A DNA stretch of 64,000 nt from Leidyana gryllorum EB-2025a. Its lineage: Eukaryota > Apicomplexa. Positions 30,349 to 41,689 of this stretch are shown here, one piece after another (the first letter of the stretch is position 1; each line of letters opens with the position of its first letter). The stretch is from assembly GCA_048772705.1 (NCBI GenBank), contig JBLWGC010000082.1, forward strand, positions 62,001 to 126,000, given 5' to 3'. Position numbers and translations under genes: made by a program. The notes under the pieces are model-generated. The model saw nothing but the letters and a program-made list of their open reading frames with translations. It was not told the origin of the DNA and ran no database searches.

Positions 30349-32233
30349 CTAATATATTTTTCGGGGTGCTAAAGAGATTTTCAACACTTGGATCTGCTGC
30401 TTGATCCTTTCAATCTCATCGTGATGACTCTCAGCCATTGCCACCAGCTCTTGGATGGCACTCTGTTTTGGCCCTGAACTCAATGGTGACGCTGCAGGAC
30501 CGCTCTTCTCCCGCTGCTCTGTAGCAGGTAGTGGGTCGGTCAGTTGTGGGGTACTCAAACCCGCCAATGCAGTCTTCAATCGCTCCTTTATAGCCGGCAG
30601 CTGGCTGGAGAGACTATTTTGGGGACTACTTATATGTCGACTCAATCGATCGTACTCTTGCTCCACTTGGGACTGAATTCACATTGTATGTGTGTGTGTT
30701 CTTGTTCAATGGGTGCCACACTTACGATTTCTGTATCATCGGCTTCGAAATTCTGTGCGCGTACAGCCAACTCGTCCAGTGCTCCGATCAGTCGTATCAG
30801 TCTGTGTGTCATGTGCACTTGCCGTTCCCGGATGACCTCCAGCTACAAAGGAATCATCAAGTTCGATGGCGCAGGGGTGTCTCGCTTTTTGCTTACCCGT
30901 GATAATGCCTTGGCCTGGAACTCGTCGTGCGCCTTCTTTTGGCGCTCCTGTAGCTCGTTCAAGGAGCTGGCGAAATGCTGAAAGAAGACTGATTGCTCTT
31001 GAACCCGTCCCTGAAGCCCAGCGAAGCCATGCAGGGCGACAGTGTAATAACTGGAGGCGAAACGGATTTGATAATGGGACGGGCCCAGCGAGCGATCAGG
31101 CGGCCTTACTGTGTACGTGGTTCGGGACAACTCTTCTTTTCCCTCATCAGCTTTTGCATCGCAACCGGGCCGAATGCTGTGGTTTGTTCATCGCATAACT
31201 GTTGCATTCGTGCAGCCACGTCCGCCGTAGGCGCTCTTGAGAAGGCGAAGCATATCATCTCAGGGTCTTTGGTCCGATTGACCAAATCATTTATTCTTCC
31301 GACGATGTGCACAACCAATTGGAACGTCCGCAGATTGGGGTTCCCGATTCGGGGGAGCAGCAGTCTTAAAATCTCGGGTAGACCACTGGGGTCTACTCCG
31401 TGGGACATCAACTGTTGTTTAAATAGGTCCAGCTGTTGCGACGGAGTGAGGGTCTTCAATTCAACTCCAAAGGGTGTTGTGACGGCAGGGACAACGCCCT
31501 GTTGCTGAAGGTACCCTCCAGACATACCTTCTGAAGGACGCAGGAGCATGAAAAGCGTCAGCAAATTTCGTCAAGCTTACGAAGTCCAGAACCGAGTTGA
31601 CCTCCTTGCATTCCATACATAGGATTTGTATTAAAGGGAGCTGTAAAGAGAGAGTTGGAGAACATCAACTTAGACACCCTGTTGAGTACCTGTTGGCTGA
31701 GCATTGCCGCCCATCATTCCGTTTCCGTACATCCCTCCATACGTTGGGCCATTGCCGCCACTCATCCCTGAACCACCGAAACCTCCTGAGCCGAAACCAG
31801 TGTTTCCCCCTCCTTGCGCTGTTGCATTGGCAACGGGGGGCCCTCCCACAGTGCCAAATAGACGTCCAGGAGTTGTAGCCATCTGTTGTTGTTGTTGTTG
31901 CTGTTGCTGCTGCTGCTGTTGCTGCTGCTGCTGCAACTGGTTGCCAAACATATTGTTGGCGCCGGCGGCCATACCGGCACCCGGCTGAGCGTTGGTAGAA
32001 CCGAATAGTGACGGTTGTGTGATGCCGGTGGTATTGTTAGTGGCACCAAAGAGAGAGTTGGTCGGAGCCGCGGGAGCTGTAGAGCCAAAGAGGCCCCCCA
32101 TCGGTTTATTCATGGTGGAGCCAAAGAGGCCGCCTGTGAGAGGATTAGCAGCGAGTCCTGGACTGCTGCTGAGCTTACCGGAGGCAGCATTCTGCTGCGT
32201 GTTGCCGAAAATACTCCCAGTTGTACCTTGCAT
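30349..32233 (-). CDS. NUP54: FG-nucleoporin Nup54 (Nup57)
   Basis: A central-channel nucleoporin that works with Nup62 and Nup58 in the permeability barrier. Six exons (introns 31641-31689, 31531-31580, 31051-31109, 30843-30896, 30673-30725) give 539 residues with exact frame. The N-terminal 190 residues are an FG domain with GLFGS, SLFGA and NMFGN repeats and a polyglutamine run. A Nup54 homology region follows (LLPRIGNPNLRTFQLVVHIV is a distinct stretch; then SCPEPRT and ALHGFAGLQGRVQEQ). Heptad-rich coiled coil runs to the C-terminus (FASSLNELQERQKKAHDEF, then EVIRERQVHMTHRLIRL). The Met at 32233 was chosen because it directly precedes the FG repeats; the frame is open slightly further upstream. 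Confidence 0.9.
31881..31940 (-). repeat. Polyglutamine tract in Nup54
   Basis: A mixed CAG/CAA run on the minus strand encodes about 18 consecutive glutamines in the FG domain of Nup54. It is likely to vary in length between individuals. Confidence 0.9.
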
Positions 32234-32328
32234 GGCCAGCAAGTGTGCGGGAGTATATATTTTGGCCGTGTGGCTACACACCTAAGATGAAGGACGAGTG
32301 AGAAGTGAATATTTGCGGGGTATTTGGG

Positions 32329-32711
32329 ATGCAACAATCGGCCTGGCTGGCTGGGGTTTTTCTGTGGGGACTTGCGCTCGCCCAAGACAGTAAGTGACCC
32401 CTTCTCTCACAACGACCCGACTCCCATCTACAAACTCTGTCTCAGACGGTAGCGACGTGGACTCGAATGCAGATCCAGTTCCCGACACCGAAGAGTATGA
32501 CAACACTGTATGGGTAGCGATCGCATACGGAGCCGTGGGCCTGTGGGTATTGCTGGTCATCGGCGTGTTGATCATGTACTTTCGAAGTAATCGGCATGGA
32601 AAGACTGTTCGGGCAACTGGACATGAGTCAACGTTCGTTGTACCTGCCTCTGTCGAGGACCCGTTCGAAGGATGGGATGCTGAGCGCAGCCCAAGAGCTA
32701 ATCGCAGATAG
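32329..32711 (+). CDS. Small type I membrane protein
   Basis: Two exons joined across the intron beginning at 32389 (GTAAGTGACC, acceptor CTGTCTCAG ending at 32444) give a 107-residue protein. It has a signal peptide (MQQSAWLAGVFLWGLALAQ), a short acidic lumenal segment, one transmembrane helix (VGLWVLLVIGVLIMYF), and a basic cytosolic tail of about 45 residues. No family is recognised. The stop codon is only 25 bp from the metacaspase ATG on the same strand. The start is 95 bp from the divergent Nup54 start. Confidence 0.75.
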
Positions 32712-32736
32712 TGCTCTTTTATAGATTTCTTTCTCT

Positions 32737-35143
32737 ATGAGTGATTTCACGCGGCGAACCCCACATGAACGACAACCTCACCCCGTGAGACAATCGCCCT
32801 TGGCGCCTCCTCCTGCAGCGGAACGGCCTTATTCAGGCGCGCCCTCATATGAACGTCGGGCAACTGAACGTAGGTGAGGCCCGCCCCTACATTGGGACTG
32901 TACCTTGGAAATGAAGTCATCCCACCATAGGAATAATGATCCCCGTATTCGAGCCATACAGGCTCAGCTCGGCGAAATGAAGCTGACTCCCGAGGAAGCT
33001 CGAGCCCGTCTGGGCTTCATACAGAAGATCATGCCAAGCTGTACTGTCAATGAGATTCAGGATTGCCTACGCAGCAACGACTTCCATGTCAAGAAAACTG
33101 TTGAAGCTCTATGTGATCGCCTCACTGTTATGGCGGCCAATGTAAGTCGCCCTGCCTTCCCATGTAACGCTTCTGCGCGGCAGATGGAACAAAGCAAGAT
33201 GATGGTCGCTCAATCTGTCGCCTTCATGCAACAAAGCCAAATGCTCAGACCCCCACAAACACCCGGACAACTGGCTGGAGCGATACCCGGCTCCTTCTGG
33301 ATGAAACTCCAACAACAGCCAGCTGAACCGCCACAGGGACTCAGCGGTCAGGAATTGGAAGCGCACGGCCTATTCGCCGACGTCGAAGCTCCCGCGGCCG
33401 CCAAGGCGGCAGAAGACCTCAGACCTGCTAACTTTGTATCCAAGTACCCAGATCAAGTCATCAGACCCTCAGGAAAGAAAAAGGCACTCTTGATAGGAAT
33501 CAATTACCACGGAAGCAAACGTGAACTCAATGGTTGCTGTGACGACGTTGACCGGATGAAGCGACTAATCTCGCGAGTTTACGGCTTCCTGGATCAACCC
33601 GAATGCATGACAATACTCACCGATCGCCCTGGCGGCAATCCAACTCTGCTGCCGACTAAGAGAAATGTCATCATGGTAAGCCAGCACACGCGTGTGTGGA
33701 AGGGAGCGCTGTGTTACAAGACCACCAATGCAGGCGATGAAGTGGTTAGTCGACGACGCTCAAAAGGGCGACGTCTTGTTCTTTCACTTCTCTGGACATG
33801 GCGGCCAGAAACGAAACTTGACTGTGAGTGGCTTGGGTCATACCAGTATGCTCTTGTATGTCAGGGGACCGAGATTGATGGTTTTGATGAAACCATCATG
33901 CCCCTGGATTACAAGAAGAATGGCCACATAACCGATGATATGATTCATGATCTGATGGTGAAGCCGCTGAAAAATGGCGTCAAGCTGATCTGTGTCATGG
34001 ATTGTTGCCACTCGGGTTCGGGAATGGATCTCCCTTTCTACTGGGAAGATGAGCAATGGAAGAAAGAGCCGTTCCCAAAGTACAGTGAAGGCGACGTGCA
34101 GCTATTCTCGTCTTGTCAGGATTCAGAGACGGCAGCCGATTTGATGATACCCAGTTGGGGCGCGGGTAGGTACTATGAGAGATGGCGTTCTGACAATGTC
34201 TGGCAATCTCAGGTGGAGCAGTCACATTGGCGTTAGTTACAGCGCTGTCCCAGAAACCTTTTGACTGGACATATCGAGGTTTGATGAATCAAGTGAATGT
34301 ATTTCTATCGGAACGAAGGTTTAGTCAACAGCCTCAATTATCTTCTACGCAGAAGTTCAACCTCGACAGGAAATTCAGGTACAGTTGCCGTCACTCTGCT
34401 TTATTCTGTTTGATGTTTGGGTGTCTGGTGTCTGTCGCTTGTTGTAATATTGTGTCAGTTGGTCTGAAATCAATGTTGGTCCCTATGTTGCTTCTCTCTC
34501 TCTGGAGAAGACCTCCACCAGATCGCGTTTGGCTTCTGTGATACTTTATTTGTTGTGGCTGGTGGCATGGATACGGTATGGTTGCTATCATGTGTTGATG
34601 GCCCTCTTGCCTGTTCCTATTCGTCGATGGTGGTGGATGAGGTATAACACGAGTGCCAAGGCGCAGCGACGTGTGTTCTGGTTGGCACCGTTCCGCCCTA
34701 TCTCTGCTACTCAGAGCATCGTGTTGGACTGCGGTGGGCGTTCCAGATCGCCTGAGTCTCGACCTCGACCTCGCCCCCGGCCTCGTACGGCTCCCCCAAG
34801 TGCAGGAAGGGGGGAGTGGCCGCCGATTGTAGTGTCTCCTCAATTATCATCTGGTTCCGGTTCCTCGTCTGGTGCTGTTGTGCTTAGTCCCGCGATCACT
34901 CGTCACATCAATTCTCCGCCCTCGCAGTGTCTTGGAGATTACGGCGAACCAGAATCCAATGATTGGGAGGGAGAAACGCAGGAACAACCGCAGAGTACCG
35001 GCGCCGCCCGCAATGAACGCACAGGTTGGAGCCCCAGCGGGACGGGCGAGAGGAAGCGGCGGCAAAGAAGAGGACGCCCGCTCACGCCGAGAAAGATTGT
35101 TCGCTCAAGTACGTCAAGGTCTGATAGGCGGGCGGTGATTTAG
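32737..35143 (+). CDS. Type I metacaspase with CUE-like domain and membrane tail
   Basis: A cysteine peptidase that cuts after Arg or Lys. The first five introns (32874-32930, 33142-33183, 33676-33733, 33824-33864, 34166-34212) are clear. The catalytic His302 lies in HFSGHGGQ and Cys358 in DCCHSG, with [13 protein letters not shown] and [11 protein letters not shown] around them. The N-terminus is Pro/Arg-rich, followed by a CUE/UBA-like helix set ([19 protein letters not shown]) that may bind ubiquitin. At the 3' end a sixth intron (34379-34458, 80 bp) can be spliced. Spliced, the protein has 693 residues, with a transmembrane helix and a Pro/Arg/Ser-rich tail. Unspliced, it stops at 34541 after 519 residues, also with a hydrophobic tail. 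Anchoring to a membrane is therefore likely either way. The core family ends near residue 465. Confidence 0.88.
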
Positions 35144-35168
35144 TGCTTTTTGTCTGCCTTTTTATACG

Positions 35169-36998
35169 ATGTTGTGGCGTCTGGGTTGGGTATTGCCTTT
35201 GGCCGGCGCGGCTCGATTCAAGCAAACGGTAGATGTACGTCGTCCTGGTTTGATCCGTCGCGACTTTGAAGTTTCTCGATTGGAGTCTTCGGAAGTTCTT
35301 CGCTTCGCGACGCCTTTTGTTTGTTCTCACCAACCGTTGGACCACACAGATAAGAAGCCTGACCCGTTGAGAAGGCAAATAAGATTGGAATATAGTCAGG
35401 AAGCTAAAGACGCCGCAATCCGCCAGGGCCTGTATGCCGGGGAGGACCTTTGCTTGGACATTTCAGAAGTGGCCGAAGATGGCATCTACGGGCCACACTC
35501 CTTCGGCGACATCATCAGACCCACGCAACCTGTCCTGAGCGGTCCCCGAGACCAACAAAGAGTGTGGTTCAACTGGTGCGATGTCGTCTTTGCTGACCCG
35601 ACGCACAACTTTGAAGCCTTCACCACATATCGTTTCCGAGGCTCGAGTCAACGAGGCCCGTGAGTGCTTAATCTTCAGTGTGTGTGGCGTTTGGACACGC
35701 GTCTCATCGGCAGAGAGAGGCCAACAGGGGTGCCGCTGATCAATGCTGGGGAAGACTACTGGAAAGCCAACAATGAAACCACTGTGGTGTTGCCGCTTGA
35801 TATGCGGAGGCTAATCGGTGAGAAGCTTGGGGAAGCCGCACACTACACACACACACACACCCTTAGGTTCCAATGACGGAGACAGTTTGGCCTACGAGTT
35901 GACTGATGAGGACGCGCTAGCGATGTTGGCTGGCTGCAAGTCTGTGTCAATGAGACATCATGAGGCCATTCCGTCGTATCAATATGTGGAGCGTGAATAT
36001 TATGTGCCAGCCTGGACATCGAAAGTGCGGGTGACGGAGAGTTACTCGTTAATCAATAGTACGTCTGAATGCCGTTGTCATCGTTCGTATGTCACCCTCC
36101 AGAGGCGGCTAAGCTCTACGAAGAGTATCACGGATCTGAAGTCCACAATATGATGGGTCGTGCTGTCGGCACCAGACGCCGCCATGACATTGATGGCCGG
36201 GGGACGCCATTGATGTGGACTCTAAATGCTGAATTCCCGCCGGGCACTCGCGAGATCGAGTATTAGTAAGTCGTACATCCGTCGCTAAGTCTTAAGTCTC
36301 CGACACCACAGTGACGAGATTGGCAATATCTCAACCTCAGCTGTTGTTCATCTGGTGAGACGAAACATCATCCTCGCCACCCTCTTTACACTCACTCCAG
36401 GCGGATGGCAAAATCGGAGTTGAACTAGAGCCGCGGTATCCCCTTTTAGGGGGATGGAAGGCTCGGTGGCAAGTCCGGTACCACACCCCGGCCGCTCCAA
36501 TGATAAAGGAGCGAGAAGACGGCTTCAAGCAACTCGAGATTGTGAACAGTCCTTCGGTTCGGATGGTGAGACCCACCCACCCGCTTAGGCGGTCAATTAG
36601 TGTGATTTGTAGGCGTGGGCCTGGAAGCATACTGTACGAGTGATCCTCCCTCCAGGGAGCCACTTTGAAAAGGTTGACCATGGGGCTCTGAAGCTACTGA
36701 AACAGGACATCACATACGAGCGTCAGTGGTTCGACATCCTTCCTACACGTCCCGTGGTGACTATGGAGTTTGGTCCTTCACCACTTTTGAATCTGATGCA
36801 CTCGGAGCTTAAGGTACTGAACTCTGCTGGACAATCACGTCTACTTTACAGGTTGTGTATGCGCCCCGCTTAATCGTGCAATGCATATTGCATCTCACAT
36901 GGGTGGTGACGATTGTTGGGATTGGGTTGATGAGCTTCTGGGCCCCTCTTGTACGGCGTATGGGGTACACATTTGCTGTGAAAGACAAAGGGGAATGA
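35169..36998 (+). CDS. OST1: Oligosaccharyltransferase subunit OST1 (ribophorin I)
   Basis: A subunit of the ER oligosaccharyltransferase that N-glycosylates nascent proteins. Eight exons (introns 35660-35713, 35818-35866, 36059-36102, 36266-36311, 36355-36400, 36566-36612, 36814-36851) give 501 residues, frame exact. An N-terminal signal sequence (MLWRLGWVLPLAGAA) leads a long lumenal domain. Ribophorin I signatures include YEEYHGSEVHNMMGRA, the EYYDEIGNIST motif rebuilt across a splice, RYPLLGGWKARW, and ILPPGSHF. One transmembrane helix (LHLTWVVTIVGIGLMSFW) is followed by a short basic cytosolic tail. It begins 25 bp after the metacaspase stop codon, with a T-rich tract but no AG between, unlike other tight pairs here. 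Confidence 0.94.
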
Positions 36999-37178
36999 AG
37001 GCCTAGCTTGCGCACACATTTAGTGTTCCACCAATGGAAAAAAGAGATCCAAAAAAGCCGTAATAGACGCTCTGCCCAGTCGGAAAAGCAATTCTGATGG
37101 CAAAGTCGTATTCCAGGAGCATTTTTCCCGTAGGGAAGAGCTGAAATTTTTTTTCACCCATCAGGTGCTGATACGAGT

Positions 37179-38429
37179 ATGGCCGTCCTCCGTGCATCAA
37201 GGAATGAGTCTGGAGTCAAGACCTCCAAGAGCAGTCTGTTGAGTGGCGTTCTGGCTGCCACCAGCAGTTCAGCTTTCTCTGCTTCCAGTACTTCGGCCTT
37301 CGATTTGGGATCCTCGTCTGAGAGCCATACCGCGTTGTCCACCAGTGTCACTTCTGAAAGCTCCATGGTCTACGGCAGACACCGCCGACCCGTCACTGCT
37401 TATGCCAATGCGCCCAAACCCGCCATCCCCGAGGTGCCCATCAGTGGAATCAAATCGGAGATGACTCAGAAAATTAAGGACGTTCAGGGTGCCACCATCA
37501 CCAAGAATGCACTCGAGGCACTTGGCGGAGTTCTCGAGACCATCTGCCCGGAGCAACAGACCGCTGCTCCTGTTTTCACCACTTTACAACTACAAGTTCC
37601 TGTTGAGCAACCCGCTCTCCAGGTTCCTGTAGAGCAGACCGCTGTTCAGATCCAGGTCCCTGTCGAAGAAACTACTCCTGCCCAAGTCCAGGCCCCTGTC
37701 CAGGTCCAGGCCCCTGTCCAGGTCCAGGGCACTGTCCAGGTCCAAGGCGCTGTCCAAGTCCAGGCCCCTGTCCAGGTCCAGACTCCCGTCCAGGTCCAGG
37801 CCCCTGTCCAGGTCCAGACTCCCGTCCAGGTCCAGGCCCCTGTCCAGGTCCAGACTCCCGTCCAGGTCCACCAGGCCATGCAAGTCACTTCTGCTCCTGT
37901 GCAGTTCACTGCTCCCGTGCAATTCACCGCACCCGTGCAGTTCACCGCCGCACCAGTGGAAGTTGTTCACTATCAGGTGGCAACCCCCGTGGAGGTGTCC
38001 TACTACCAGGCCCCTACTACTGTGGAAGTGCCCGTTGAGATTCCCCCTCTTCAGGTGACCCTCCAACAGGTCCCAACCCAACAACAATTCGTGATGGGCG
38101 CTATCCCCACTGCTTATGCCAGGTCCACCATGTGCGAGACCCTCCGTAACTTGTTGGAGGCCGCCAAACTCGCCAACACTATGGAAATGAACAAAGTCAC
38201 CAAAGCCTGGCATAACCTCATTGAGAAGTTCCCCGAGCAGATGGGTGCTCTCTTGATGAGCAACGAGTTTGCCAATACCGGAGACCTGAGAGTCTTCTTG
38301 AAAGACCACAAGACCATTGTCGACGAGGCCACCGAGAAAATCCTTGACGGCAAGTTCGTCGCTGCTGATGTGGACGCTGCCCGCCTCCACAAATTCACCC
38401 AGCACTTGCAGGCTGTCATGTCTGCTTGA
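37179..38429 (+). CDS. Val/Gln/Pro hexarepeat protein, unknown (possibly cytoskeletal)
   Basis: A 416-residue, intronless protein in three parts: a Ser/Thr-rich N-terminus (to about residue 90); a low-complexity middle (about 130-300) built on VQVQAP/VQVQTP hexads that grade into VPVE, VQFTAP and VEVPVE units; and a helical C-terminal domain of about 100 residues (AKLANTMEMNKVTKAWHNL). The valine-proline repeat recalls alveolin-type inner-membrane-complex proteins, but the diagnostic EKIVEVP core is missing, so that link is weak. Codons are strongly biased to C-ending forms and AAG, as in highly expressed genes. There is no signal peptide. A strong acceptor (eight T, then CACCCATCAG) lies 14 nt before the ATG. 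Confidence 0.7.
   Translation: MAVLRASRNESGVKTSKSSLLSGVLAATSSSAFSASSTSAFDLGSSSESHTALSTSVTSESSMVYGRHRRPVTAYANAPKPAIPEVPISGIKSEMTQKIKDVQGATITKNALEALGGVLETICPEQQTAAPVFTTLQLQVPVEQPALQVPVEQTAVQIQVPVEETTPAQVQAPVQVQAPVQVQGTVQVQGAVQVQAPVQVQTPVQVQAPVQVQTPVQVQAPVQVQTPVQVHQAMQVTSAPVQFTAPVQFTAPVQFTAAPVEVVHYQVATPVEVSYYQAPTTVEVPVEIPPLQVTLQQVPTQQQFVMGAIPTAYARSTMCETLRNLLEAAKLANTMEMNKVTKAWHNLIEKFPEQMGALLMSNEFANTGDLRVFLKDHKTIVDEATEKILDGKFVAADVDAARLHKFTQHLQAVMSA
37680..37875 (+). repeat. Coding tandem repeat (GTCCAGGTCCAG...)
   Basis: Units of 18 and 36 bp built on GTCCAGGTCCAGGCCCCT, alternating with a GACTCCC variant, encode the VQVQAP/VQVQTP repeats. Near-identity of neighbouring units points to recent expansion by slippage or unequal crossing over. 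Confidence 0.9.
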
Positions 38430-39489
38430 GTGCAACACAGTTCAAACAGGAGGTAGTTGATAGTTAGTTGTATGTTTCTGCATGGGGAAGTGATACAAAT
38501 TCAAAACTAATCTGTAACTAAAACCTCCCATTCTGAAGTGCAGATCGAAACTGTCCGCCCCTCTCCGTCCGGTCCACCGCCACACACTTGCCATCTATAG
38601 CCGAGCTGGCCGTCATGTGTCCAATACAACCGAACTCCACGAATCTGAGTGAAGTGCAGTGGTAGGGATAGCAGTCAGTCAGGAGGCCCCCAGAAAGCAC
38701 CAGGCAACCATCTGCCCTTCTCTGGTAGAATACTCGCAGGGAGACAGACAACCACACACGTGTGCTAGAGAAGTCTTTTCACCGACCTGGAACTAGACGT
38801 CTGCATTTCGCCACACCTTACAAGGGAGCTGGCAGATGTAGGGTCCACTCAACGACGCCATCTGGGAAGACTGCTGCCTCGCTGACCACAAGCCTTTCGG
38901 TTCAAGGACCAGATTATATTTCACACAATCAGAGATGACTCTGGAATACTAAGTCAGCATGCAAGCTTGCGCTCGAGAATTGGTCGGATACCTGGGGCAT
39001 GTCCATCTCTCACAGTCGCACATCGCCGAGCGGCAAGTGGGCGTGGACTTGGCTGCTCTTCGCTCAATTGCTCGAGCCCAAGTTGGAATGGTGACTTCGT
39101 ATTGAGAATCAGAGCGGGAAACTGAGTGCAACAGAGGCGTTAAGACCTTCCACAACCTTTCGCACACTCAAGTTTTGAGAGGGCAACGCAGACATGCTGG
39201 TTCTCTTACTTGGGACGCGGTCGACCAATCAACGCACAAAATTCCTCCGCTTTACCTACCTGGAGCTGATCCAACAATACGATCAGGCGGACGGGCGGCA
39301 CTTGAGACATGTTGTCATAACGCTCAGATGAGAGCATTGCAAAGCATCGGGAATGCTTACAGCGCTCACCCTTCTGGTGTAATAGCGGGGTGGAGCGGAA
39401 AGGGACGGATGGAACTAAGGTTCAGAATTTGCGTCTTAGTGATTGCTGTAGGGTGAGGTGAGTGAAGCGGATTTCCGCGAAGAAAGACT
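38430..39489. other. Gene-free stretch before duplication A
   Basis: About 1.06 kb after the hexarepeat gene. No conserved coding sequence, tRNA-like B box or clear repeat was found. It includes the short palindromic motif CACACGTGTG near 38755. It forms the left edge of a 9-kb gene-poor zone. Confidence 0.5.
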
Positions 39490-39952
39490 ATCAAAGACGA
39501 AAGTAGCATTAATTTAATAATGGTATCTGAGTTGACGTAAATAGGAGTAGATCGGAAATTTTGGGATTGAGATCCCACTTTGATCTCTCTCAAGATTTCC
39601 GAAGGTCTGTCGTGATCCGCTGGCCTAATCCGAGGATACTGCTCAGCCTGGCAGTATTCTCTTCAAGAAGATACTAACACAGTGGGATCGCGACAAAGTG
39701 ATTGGTGCTGCTCCACTCGATTAAGATGGACTTTGTTTCAAATCATATTTCATGCTGAGGGAAGAAGAGCGAGTAGCGGCCCTATCCACTTCAAGGAAGG
39801 AATAAGGACTTTTGTGCGCCAAGCGCAATATTCTATTTTTTTTCCCGGGCAAGGGGCGATTGTCGGGATTTTTGTAAGTTGGAACCGCTTTTTTTCGGGC
39901 ACGAACCGCTCTCCACGGTCGTGGTCCCTTTTGGTTGTTTTTTCGTTCCAGC

Positions 39953-39986
39953 GGTGGTCTGTCCTAGTCGCAGTCGACAGACCACC
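39953..39986. repeat. Perfect 11-bp hairpin in unit A
   Basis: Arms GGTGGTCTGTC (39953-39963) and GACAGACCACC (39976-39986) pair perfectly around a 12-nt loop. The same structure lies at 42153-42186 in the second copy. It is 3' of the unit A gene on that gene's strand. Its role is unknown. Confidence 0.75.
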
Positions 39987-40039
39987 TCTTCGGCTGGTGG
40001 CAGTAACTTCTGGGTGGGAACCAGAGCCAGGCATGGAGT

Positions 40040-40079
40040 AGCGACTCAGAACTCTTCCCATCTTCAATTCTGAGTCGCT
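40040..40079. repeat. Perfect 12-bp hairpin directly 3' of the unit A gene
   Basis: Arms AGCGACTCAGAA (40040-40051) and TTCTGAGTCGCT (40068-40079) pair perfectly with a 16-nt loop. On the minus strand it begins 12 nt after the spliced stop codon of the unit A gene, so it would start the 3' UTR. The second copy is at 42240-42279. The placement resembles the hairpin next to the GH97 copy 4 stop codon. Confidence 0.75.
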
Positions 40080-40091
40080 CTCCTACCGTCT

Positions 40092-40641
40092 TCATCTGTC
40101 GGTTCCTTTTGACTGACTAAGCCCGGCTCTCAACTGGAGGATATCGAGAGAGATTGGTGACGATTTTGGGCGAACTCACCTTCATTTTGGGAGAGTGTCT
40201 CAGGGCAATCCGTGATGATCCACTCTTGAGGTTGGGGTTCTTGTGGGTCCAGGGACGGTGGCATCGCTGCACTGCGCGTCGGATCCTACGACGCGTGCAT
40301 TTGGATACCGGAGGGTCCCCCACTGCTGCTGAGGAACCAAAGGACAGAGCAGTGAGGGAGGTACGGTACCTCTCAGTTGTGTTGGCGGCGATCGCTAGCC
40401 ACCGTCCCAACTTCTTCGCCTGGTTGGGACCGAAGGCGTAATTTATTGGTAGTTTTGTGTTCAGTCCCGGCATATCGTAGAATCCACGAACCCGGATGAC
40501 TGGGCCGTGATGGAGCGACACATTGTACCCCATGAGTTCGACGGGGCCAAATATAGTCGGCTCCAACGAGACATCAGTTGATCCAAGCAACCACAAGAGA
40601 AGGAACACGGGGATGGCTACTGCCAAACGGAAATGATTCAT
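40092..40641 (-). CDS. Unit A small secretory or signal-anchored protein, copy 1
   Basis: A 167-residue protein from two exons (40641-40180 and 40133-40092) across a 46-bp GT..AG intron. The start is the Met opening a signal peptide or anchor (MNHFRLAVAIPVFLLLWLLG). A lumenal segment with N-glycosylation sites (NVS, NTT) follows, then a Cys- and Arg-rich basic C-terminal third. If the intron is kept, the protein instead ends at 40117 with 20 different residues. No family is recognised. An identical copy lies 2200 bp downstream. Its confinement to a recent duplication suggests a lineage-specific gene. Confidence 0.6.
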
Positions 40642-40931
40642 CCCCCCCTGAGGCGCCAGTGGATAAATGAGCCCACGAGCGACCTCGCGTGCGCCGACGC
40701 ACATGCGTAGTCAGTCGATTCGCGTCTTCAGAGTGTTGATGTCTTTGCCACAGTGTACCAACTCAGTCAATTCGATCTCCTCTTCCCATCCGCAATCGCA
40801 TCAGATCAATTGTCGATTGACACGTGTAATGTCATTCGGAAGCGTAAAGGTTTCAGGCGATGTGTAAATGTACACTGTTGCCGGCAGTGTCCTCAAAATA
40901 GAATACCAACTCCCAAACCACGCGGTACCAC

Positions 40932-41689
40932 TCTTCAAGTCATCAGAGTCACCGCCACGCGTCTCCACTGTCCGCAAAACCCACATTCGAAGTGTGAACA
41001 GAATTGACTGGGCGATAATGAGATAATCCGCTCAGCGATACACACTTGTTGACAACATGGCTAGTGGAGTTTTCAATACTCACTGGCGCACACTGTTTAG
41101 TTTGCTGACGCCGTTTCCTGGGCAGTTGGCTCAACCGAATATTTATGATCGGGCAATCCCATAGATTTACGATGACGGTGTCTTAACAATCCCGTTCTAG
41201 TCGCCTGCAAACCGGACAATATTGTGGTGGAGTGATGTACCATATGGAAATAAACCCCACTTTTGTGCCTTCATATGTATTGTTTTGCATGTGCTATTAA
41301 CATAAATCGGCTCACACCGCGACACCGGTTTTACGAACACACGTGTGTGCTCGGCACGAACAGATCTAATACGACCTCAGGTTAAGCAGTGGCGTGGAAC
41401 GGATTGAGGAACAAGGTGGATGAATCTACTGAAGATGATCTGGATGCTTTGGTAGAGTTGGAGGACGATTTGTAAGACCAGCAGCCAATGTTACCGGTCA
41501 CGAATTATGGAGCCTAGTGGGACGGAGCCACTGAAAGCACATTGGTTTCAACTTTGGTAGAAAATCATACATCTAAGTGGGTGTGCCTTGAAAGTGGAAT
41601 TTTGGCGCGCTCAATCACAGCTTACTCAACACTCACAGATTTGAGTATGGGCCTGGGGCTGGAGACAGTCACTTCTCAGCCTGCGGACA
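40932..41689. other. Spacer between A copies
   Basis: About 760 bp without a recognisable gene. Its first 110 bp are a diverged match to the sequence right of the second A copy and include a 39-bp segment (40972-41010) found inverted there. A 12-bp palindrome ACACACGTGTGT lies near 41338. Confidence 0.55.
40972..41010. repeat. 39-bp segment inverted in the paralogous flank
   Basis: This segment matches the reverse complement of 43194-43232 at about 33 of 39 positions. Sequence on both sides (ATCAGAGTCACCG...ACGCGTCTC before it and TAATGAGATAATCC after it) matches in direct orientation, so the segment has flipped in place in one of the two flanks. Confidence 0.8.

Larger units (their letters stand above)
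39490..40931. repeat. Segmental duplication A, copy 1
   Basis: This 1442-bp block recurs at 41690-43131, 2200 bp downstream in the same orientation, with only two base differences seen (a TTTCAGG/TTTCTGG change and a GTACACTG/GTATACTG change near the right end). Similarity fades abruptly at the left edge. At the right edge it continues at lower identity with an internal inversion. No terminal inverted repeats or target-site duplication were found, so it looks like a segmental copy kept alike by conversion, not a transposon. It carries one small spliced gene and two strong hairpins. Confidence 0.95.

Noticed and set aside
39682-40067. Overlapping frames of 105-119 codons in the left part of unit A (repeated at 41882-42267)
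   Set aside because: Both strands are open through the hairpin-rich, T-rich part of the unit. No signal peptide, domain or splice support; treated as noncoding.
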